A stretch of DNA of 64,000 nucleotides, taken from the NCBI GenBank assembly GCA_028023455.1, contig JAQFVV010012400.1, positions 16,609,490 to 16,673,489 on the forward strand, in the 5' to 3' direction. Positions 58,157 to 64,000 of the stretch are shown here, piece by piece (within the stretch, counting starts at the first letter, position 1; every line of letters begins with the position of its first letter). Origin of the DNA: Epiperipatus broadwayi. Lineage: Eukaryota > Onychophora > Udeonychophora > Euonychophora > Peripatidae. The notes under the pieces were generated by a model. That model ran no database searches and had not been told where the DNA came from. It saw only the letters and a list, made by a program, of their open reading frames with translations. The position numbers and the translations under genes were made by a program.

Positions 58157-58699
58157 TGCAGTATTCAAGGTCAAGGTATAAACACATAATGTATAATGAA
58201 TATGTAAATAATAATAATTGTATAAATATAACGAATATGTAAATGTAGAATAAAAGTAATGTATAAATAAAAATGTAAAATAACTGTATAGTAATTAAGT
58301 ATAACAATGTATAAAAATTACAATGTTATTAAATCATAGACAGTTATATAATAATAGAAAGCTTAGCTGACCTTATAGGGTCAGAAAACTATGTAAAATA
58401 CCATATATGGTAAGAAACATGAAAATACTGTGTGTATGTAAAAACGTAAGTGAAAACACCATATATGGTTAGGAATGCAAAAGACCCCAGAAGTCTTGAG
58501 GGGTATATAAACCCTCATAACCTGTTCTAATTGTTCTGAGGTTCTGAATACGTTCCGAGTATGTTCTGAGTTTTAATTATTTTATTTCGCCTTATAATAG
58601 GCTATGTATATAGTTGAATTTAACCGTATTAAACTATAATTTTCCCATCTCAATTCTGCCTTTGTCCATTTATTTACTTGCTGGTCATAAGACACAGCA
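58157..58699 (+). repeat. 3' LTR of the 56 kb gypsy element
   Basis: Matches the 5' LTR closely. CArG boxes are at 58401-58410 and 58459-58468, and TATATAAA at 58504-58511. A 10-bp deletion relative to the 5' LTR lies just after TTGTTCTGA. It could drive transcription into the flanking DNA. Confidence 0.85.
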
Positions 58700-59119
58700 C
58701 TTTCAAAATATGTGCAACTATTAGTAATAGCATACAGGTTATTATATAAAACTGTATTGAATTATATTATTCTCTATTCTTCAGGTGGTGCTGGGCTGAT
58801 TATTGACAGTATTAGCATGGGAATCATATCTGGGTTTTTAGATTCCTAAATATTAAAATTAAGGTGATGCTCTAACTAACTAGGCTATTCTTCAAAATAC
58901 AACAATCCGTAAGCAATGGTAGACAACTCCATAAGTCAACCTAGTATAATGTCTGGAAGCAACTAATTAAGCTTGCTTTTAGAAAAAAGTGAAAAAATTA
59001 GGAGAAATCCTCATAGATAAGTATAGGAATTTCCTATCATCTATTGCCTTTGGCATAATGGCTTAATTAGCTAGAGCACCACATTATTAAATTCAATGTT
59101 CACAAGTCTAAAAGTAAAA

Positions 59120-59179
59120 CGGTTGTGGGTTCGCGTCCCGGCCGATGCTATGACATATGAAAAAAAAAAAAAAAAAAAA
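59120..59179 (+). mobile_element. 5'-truncated tRNA-type SINE
   Basis: Starts CGGTTGTGGGTTCGCGTCCC (box B GGTTCGCGTCC), continues GGCCGATGCTATGACATATG and ends in about 22 A. Direct repeat AAAAGTAAAA (59110-59119 and 59180-59189) flanks it, but the right copy merges with the poly-A so length is uncertain. It splits the plus-strand tRNA unit of the palindromic element. Confidence 0.75.
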
Positions 59180-59399
59180 AAAAGTAAAAAGCTTTGATTC
59201 CTCTGGTAGTACCACCATTGGTCAGGCCAGCAACATTTGAAGATAAAAAGATAAAATATCACTCAAAATGTGTTATAAATTAACCATTGTGCTATTATTA
59301 AATATTGAATGTATTTAAAAAGTTTAAAATTTGAATTTTTCTAATGACATTCAACATTTAATATTAGATGAAAATGTCATCGTATTCAACCTTCAGATT

Positions 59400-61675
59400 A
59401 ACATGATGAGTATAAAGTGCTCTTTAATTTTTGTGATCTATACATTTTTAAAGCATTCCTTCTAATTTTTACTATTCCATTGATTATATAACTATATATT
59501 TACCTACATGCTATCATTTTCAGATCTCATTTGGTATTAATTAATAAATTATAAACATTTTATGCAAACTATGCTATATTTTGTTCCAAGATTAGAATAG
59601 AATACATATGTATTTGAACTGCAAATGTATAGTATTTTTCAAAACAACTTTTTTACATGTATATATAAATCAAAATTATAGTACATACAAAAATTTAAAT
59701 ATATATATACAGTTATTAATAATAAATGGAAGGAATATGTTCACTCACAGACCTATTGAAGCAATAAAAATAAGAAAAAATTAATTTCTACTGTTTTTGT
59801 TTTTTTTTAAATAAAATAAATAACAAAATATGCTCTTGGCAATATTCTTTTTTTTTTTTTCAGCAACATTTTTTTTCATAAAGAACAATAGAGTTTTCTT
59901 TTTCAAGAAATTATTATCTCCCCAATTATGTTAATGTTTGATGAATTTTCTGAAATCTTGTAAAACTACTTTTAGAAAATATTTTAAAACATACTTTAGA
60001 TCAAATTCAGAAAAGGTAGTACAGGAGGATTAAAATATATGTGCTTTCAAAATAAATTGAGGACATTAATGTATGTAATTTGCACGTGCTTGACTGAGAG
60101 AAGGAAAAATGGCTGCTGAATATAAAAAATGTTGCAATTACATTTTTGTTTGTTTGTTGCATTTTACTTTGAATAGCATATAATTGAAAGCATGTAGTTA
60201 GATCAATATAGTTCACAGCACAACTGTATTTTTTTTTTGTGGCTGTTTATTTAAAAAATGATCACTTAAAGAAAAGAAAAACCTTGAAATTTCAAGCATT
60301 TCAAAGACCAATGAAAAGAAAAAAGATTGAGGAAGATTACTATTCAGCAATTTTTGCTTGGAAAAAAAAACAGGTCATATTTTTCAAATCATATATTAAA
60401 TTTTTTTTTTGCAAACAAATACAAAAATGGCAAGCTTTGATATTGAAGTTATATTTGATACCTTTTGTTAATCATTAACTTATACAATAAAAATTCAAAC
60501 TATTTTTAATAATACTGTATAAGAATTTGAAAAATCATTGCTTAACATTCTCATTATTCAATCAAATTAAAAAAAATGTCTTGGAGAGGTGAATGAAACA
60601 AATGGCACATTAAAATAATTAGGAAAACAACCAAGATTAATATTAATAATTATCTGAATATTTATGTGAAATTGGTTTTAAAAAAAATAGTTCCACTTTT
60701 ACCATGGTTACCATGAGGGAAATAGGATGATGAAATGTAAAAATTGCATAGTGTTACTGTGTTCATTTGATTGGATGATAATAAGATGGAAAAGGATTCT
60801 TCCTTTGCCTAGTGCTCTATTAGTGAACTAGCAGCAATTTTAGCAATGTGATTTAAAAATTAAATAATTATTAAAATATACAAAGCTTGACTCATTAAAA
60901 ATATAAACTTTAGAAAATATTTTTTTCATTTTGAAAAATCTTTGCACTATGAATCAATTTTCAGAAGTCCCAAGAAGCTGCTTTTATTTTCATAAATCAA
61001 GAAAGGAGATACTTGTTTATAGCTGACCATAAATAATATCAAACCAGTTAATTGGGATCTTTCATTGCAATTATAAAAAGGTTTTTAAAGAAAAATATTA
61101 AGATCCAAATTATATTTATCTGATATTTCTCATTTGATTGAAGAAATATAAAATATGGTCTTGTAGTTACGCAAATCTAATTTGTAATTAAACAGATTTT
61201 TGTAGAATGATTTTACTGTGTCATTTTCCCCTACATCTTCTATATTTATAGATTTCAATTCTCATAATAATCTTTGGGATTATGAAATGAGAATCAGCAG
61301 TTTGCCTATATGTAAAATGGATGGAGTAAAGCAACATGAAGTTACTTTACGATGCTAAGTAAGGAAGAACATTTCATTCAGACAGATGGAAACAGAAATA
61401 TGTTTTATTTCAACATAAAATGGTTCAACATTGTATACTCAATTACTGATATTAGATCATTTTCTCCATAGTCAAACACAAACTAAGTTTAATCACTCTT
61501 AGAATCTGCATTTCTATAATTGAAAGCTTTCCTCTTCTGGGATGGAATTTAAATAAAATAACTGAAATTGAAGTATTGAATACCTTGAACAAAATATTAA
61601 TGGAATCTCACTATTTCCCTGCTATAATAGATTTAACAAACTCTTAATAAGAACTATTAAAAAGTCTATCCCTCA
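59400..61675. other. No supported gene apart from a weak exon candidate
   Basis: AT-rich DNA with poly-T tracts. A possible 102-bp exon at 60272-60373 is listed separately. Nothing else was recognised. Confidence 0.45.
60272..60373 (+). CDS. Weak candidate internal exon
   Basis: A 102-bp open segment encodes KRKTLKFQAFQRPMKRKK, then KIEEDYYSAIFAWKKKQ. It is preceded by a T-rich tract (60228-60238) whose first downstream AG is at 60270-60271, and followed by CAG|GTCATA, a mediocre donor. Length is a multiple of three (phase 0-0). The peptide is unusually charged and aromatic for chance AT-rich sequence, but matches no family I know. It could belong to the gene starting at 46391, though that exon ends in a different phase, so another exon would have to lie between them. 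Confidence 0.2.
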
Positions 61676-61679
61676 TGAA

Positions 61680-63010
61680 TATCATAAGTATTTCATTCCA
61701 GTTAGATTAAAACTAGCAGTGGTCTTTACAGTCAAATCCAGAGATTTAGAAATTGCTGAAAAACTTATAAAATCACTAGACAATACCAGAAAAAGAGAGG
61801 GGGAGAGGCCATGAAGAAACATAACTTTTCAAAACCTAATTGTAAGGGTTGAATTCTTTTATGACAGTTTGGTGAATGTAAAAGTAGCTCTAAAAGAACC
61901 ATTAATGTCACTGATATCTTATATAGTAGATTTCTAAGCCCAAAATTGATAGAATAAAGAAAAGCATCTATAGAGCAGAATTCCAAACATCTTTCTCACA
62001 ATGTTTCTATAATAGCAATCTATTAAAACTTATATTCATTCATGATTCAAACTTGCCCTTGCTTGTATTAAATCAGGAAAAGCCCAGGAACAGATAACAT
62101 AATTGCTGAGTTTTTAAAAAATTTAAGACTTAAAACTAAATCATGGTTAGCAGAATTATTCAGTAACATTCATACAGAAAGCATCCTAAAATTTGGCATA
62201 AAAGCAAAATTGATCAAAGCCAGCAATGATCCAAAATATCAGAAAAATTATTATTATGTGTTTTGTATAAACTTTTTGAAAGAATCATATTAACAAGAGT
62301 TTTACTAATACTTTTGAAAGTCAACTTTCTGTACTGAAAGCTGGTTTTAGACTAAGAAGAAGCTATTGTAAAATAATTTTGTCTTTAACAACTAACATTA
62401 AAAAAGTTTTCAAATTATTTTAAAAAATGGTGATATCTTTATTAATCTACTTTTGAATCTGTTTTGGAAAGCAGTGTTCTAAAAGTTTTGAAAATCCTTA
62501 AATGCAGGAAAGACATTAATTTACTTGACAAAGTGCTCTCCAATAGAAAAATAAATAATCATCATAGTAAATACTAAATTTTTCAGAATGGTCAGCCATA
62601 GGATTCAGTTCTTTCATCAATATCTAATATATTCCTCAGATATAAAAGATATTATTAAACTTCTGGATACCTCTTTGCAGTGGCCTCTTGTTTTTTCATA
62701 TATTCATGCATCAGATATCCGAACAGAAACTGCATCACAGAAGAGAGTATACTTAATAATAACGCAAGATATAATTTCCTTGTCTAAGATTCAATCAAAG
62801 AATAATGGCATTGTTTATGAGATTACAAATATTTTTTTTTTTGGTGATCCAACAGTACAGCCAACTGGATTTGATCTTCCTATACCCAACTGAAATCTCA
62901 TCAACAGATTCATGCCAACCCATGATATTTGTTCATATCTGCTTAATAAATGGAATTTATCAATCACTGATCTTTCTAAATGTGGATGAACATAGATTGT
63001 GAACAGTATG
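61680..63010 (+). pseudogene. Jockey-like LINE reverse transcriptase remnant
   Basis: Plus-strand pieces in the order of a LINE RT. The pre-RT region comes first (EIAEKLIKSLDNTRKREGE, near 61752). The finger box follows, with RKSPGTDNIIAEFLKNLRL and WLAELFSNIHTESILKFG (62085-62200). Next is a YKLFERI-like box near 62262, then KAGFRLRRSYCKIILSLTTN (62337-62400). Later, in the frame at 62588-62893, is a decayed palm with LQWPLVFSYIHASDIRTETA and a YADD region no longer intact. It is heavily damaged and has no clear ends. It differs from the RTE copies and from the LINE at 34-37 kb. Confidence 0.65.
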
Positions 63011-63014
63011 CTTA

Positions 63015-64000
63015 ACATCTATCAGATTTTTGGTTACAATAGTAGTATTGAGGGACTTTTAATAAAGTATATAATAAATATATCTCTTGGTTGGAATCCA
63101 TATTCTAAATAAATAAACTGCATCATTTATTTTTAATATTTATGTTATTTTAAAAAAATATCCAAATAGACTACTGTTTTTTTTATTAATGCTCACAGAA
63201 GTCACTGTAAAATTTTGTTGTTGCAACTTGAGTGGCAAAAAAAAATCTTCAGCAATTTTGTGCAAGATGGAACATAATCACATAATTATAATAACATAAT
63301 GCAAATAATTAAAAAAATAATAGTGTGTAGGCATGGCATTTTTGTCTCTCTGACTTCAGTCTTTGTGATTTTTTTCTTGATAAAAATATCTTACTGATCT
63401 TGTTTGTCATAAATACCAATGTGATAGCTCTCAAAGTCAGAATAATACATTGTACCTTATTTGTCATGAATATCAATGTGACAGTTTTCAAAGTCACAAT
63501 GACATGTAATGCAATAAAATTAATGGTATCTGGAATTAATTAAGAAATAGAAATATTTTAATAAGGTTAGTTGTGATGTAATTGTAGAAGCATTGACTTT
63601 TAATGCAATAATAGTATAACTAAAGAATCGTGCTTATCTTTCTATGTTATTGATTATTCCACTCTTTAAGTATGGTTGTAGGTAAAAATTAAGGTCACAT
63701 CATGGATATGCTGTACCTTTGGAAAGATTATTACATATTAATCATATTAAATTAATTATAAATTACATATTGAATTAATAACAATTATTAATAAATAATC
63801 ATGCTTAAAGTTTTAATTTGATATTTGCTAGTCAATTAATATTATTATAAATCTCACTCATGGATCCAGAATGATCTAAAAAAATAAATATCAGATTTTA
63901 GGAAAATAGACAAATAGAAAGTATAGCATTTTATATTCATTTAATGGTGTTTGATTTATTTTTCTTTTTGAATTAAATTCTAATAATAACACTAAAACAT
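63015..64000. other. No recognisable gene; short local duplication
   Basis: AT-rich DNA. Within 63355-63500 two similar segments repeat the pattern CTTATTTGTCAT...ATCAATGTGACAG...CAAAGTCA, a short diverged tandem duplication. Nothing else is supported. Confidence 0.4.

Larger units (their letters stand above)
56083..58699 (+). mobile_element. Ty3/gypsy retrotransposon, internally deleted, with intact ends
   Basis: LTRs of 545 and 543 bp, each starting TGCAGTATTCAAGG and ending GACACAGCA, flank a 1.5-kb interior. The exact 5-bp target duplication CTTTC lies at 56078-56082 and 58700-58704. Primer site TGGCGCAGTC (56631-56640) is a perfect match to the tRNA-Ser 3' end used by Drosophila 297/17.6-type elements. 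Purine tract GGGGGAGGAG (58147-58156) precedes the 3' LTR. The LTRs differ at about 15 positions by eye plus three indels (around 97% identity), so this insertion is much younger than the 49.6 kb element. RNase H, integrase and most of RT are deleted. Confidence 0.95.
56012..59390. mobile_element. Palindromic tRNA-unit element, copy 2, interrupted by a gypsy insertion
   Basis: Left end TTGGACTATTTTCATCATC (about 56026) and right end ATTAGATGAAAAT (about 59363) mirror the ends of the 40.1 kb copy. Removing 56083-58699 plus one CTTTC duplication restores continuity: AAATGTAAACTTTC joins AAAATATGTGCAACTATTAG, as in copy 1. Two tRNA-like units lie in opposite orientation, one at about 58790-58900 (minus) and one at about 59059-59240 (plus). 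The latter is split by the SINE at 59120. Box A-like ATGGCTTAATTAGCTAGAGC and box B-like GCTTTGATTCC are seen in the plus unit. Confidence 0.65.

Noticed and set aside
1-64000. CRISPR array, bacterial operons, ribosome-binding sites
   Set aside because: No regularly spaced short repeats, no dense coding. All evidence points to an animal nuclear genome.

Overview
The window reads as animal nuclear DNA. It is very AT-rich (about three quarters A+T by eye, not computed) and CpG-poor. Open reading frames are short, splice donors are of eukaryotic type, and most of the recognisable content is dead transposable elements. The mix is RTE-type LINEs, Penelope-like elements, hAT transposons, Ty3/gypsy elements primed by tRNA-Ser, and tRNA-derived SINEs. 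This fits an invertebrate metazoan, but I cannot name the species.

Only one host gene is well supported. The first coding exon of an SLC30-family (ZnT) zinc transporter lies on the minus strand at 23686-24175. It ends inside TM1 at a GTAAGT donor, and no second exon was seen between 1 and 23685, so that whole stretch is probably intron 1. A second, weaker candidate is a 44-nt first coding exon on the plus strand at 46391-46434. Both sit in the only two non-transposon patches rich in CpG, which suggests two divergent promoters about 22 kb apart.

Layout: 1-3.6 kb holds a foldback repeat, an RTE LINE and an inverted pair of Penelope 3' ends. 5.7-9.5 kb holds a foldback repeat and a second RTE. 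10.5-14.9 kb holds two hAT elements with their 8-bp duplications, and a tiny SINE fragment. 17.8-23.0 kb holds a scrambled RTE, a Penelope RT/GIY-YIG fragment, another RTE tail and a foldback repeat. 23.7-24.6 kb is the ZnT exon and promoter. 27.2-32.1 kb holds an RTE tail and a hAT transposase. 33.7-37.7 kb is a LINE flanked by long inverted repeats. 38.0-38.4 kb is a Penelope terminal-repeat triplet. 40.1-43.8 kb holds a palindromic tRNA-unit element and a large hAT with a nested SINE. 46.1-46.4 kb is the second promoter. 49.6-54.8 kb is a near full-length decayed gypsy element. 56.0-59.4 kb is a younger, internally deleted gypsy element nested in a palindromic element. 61.7-63.0 kb is a jockey-like LINE remnant.

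The most unusual material is a foldback repeat family (copies near 1, 5.7, 22.8, 33.7, 37.3 and 54.8 kb). Three copies carry 12-13 bp target duplications. The same sequence also flanks, and may supply the 3' tail of, the LINE at 34-37 kb.
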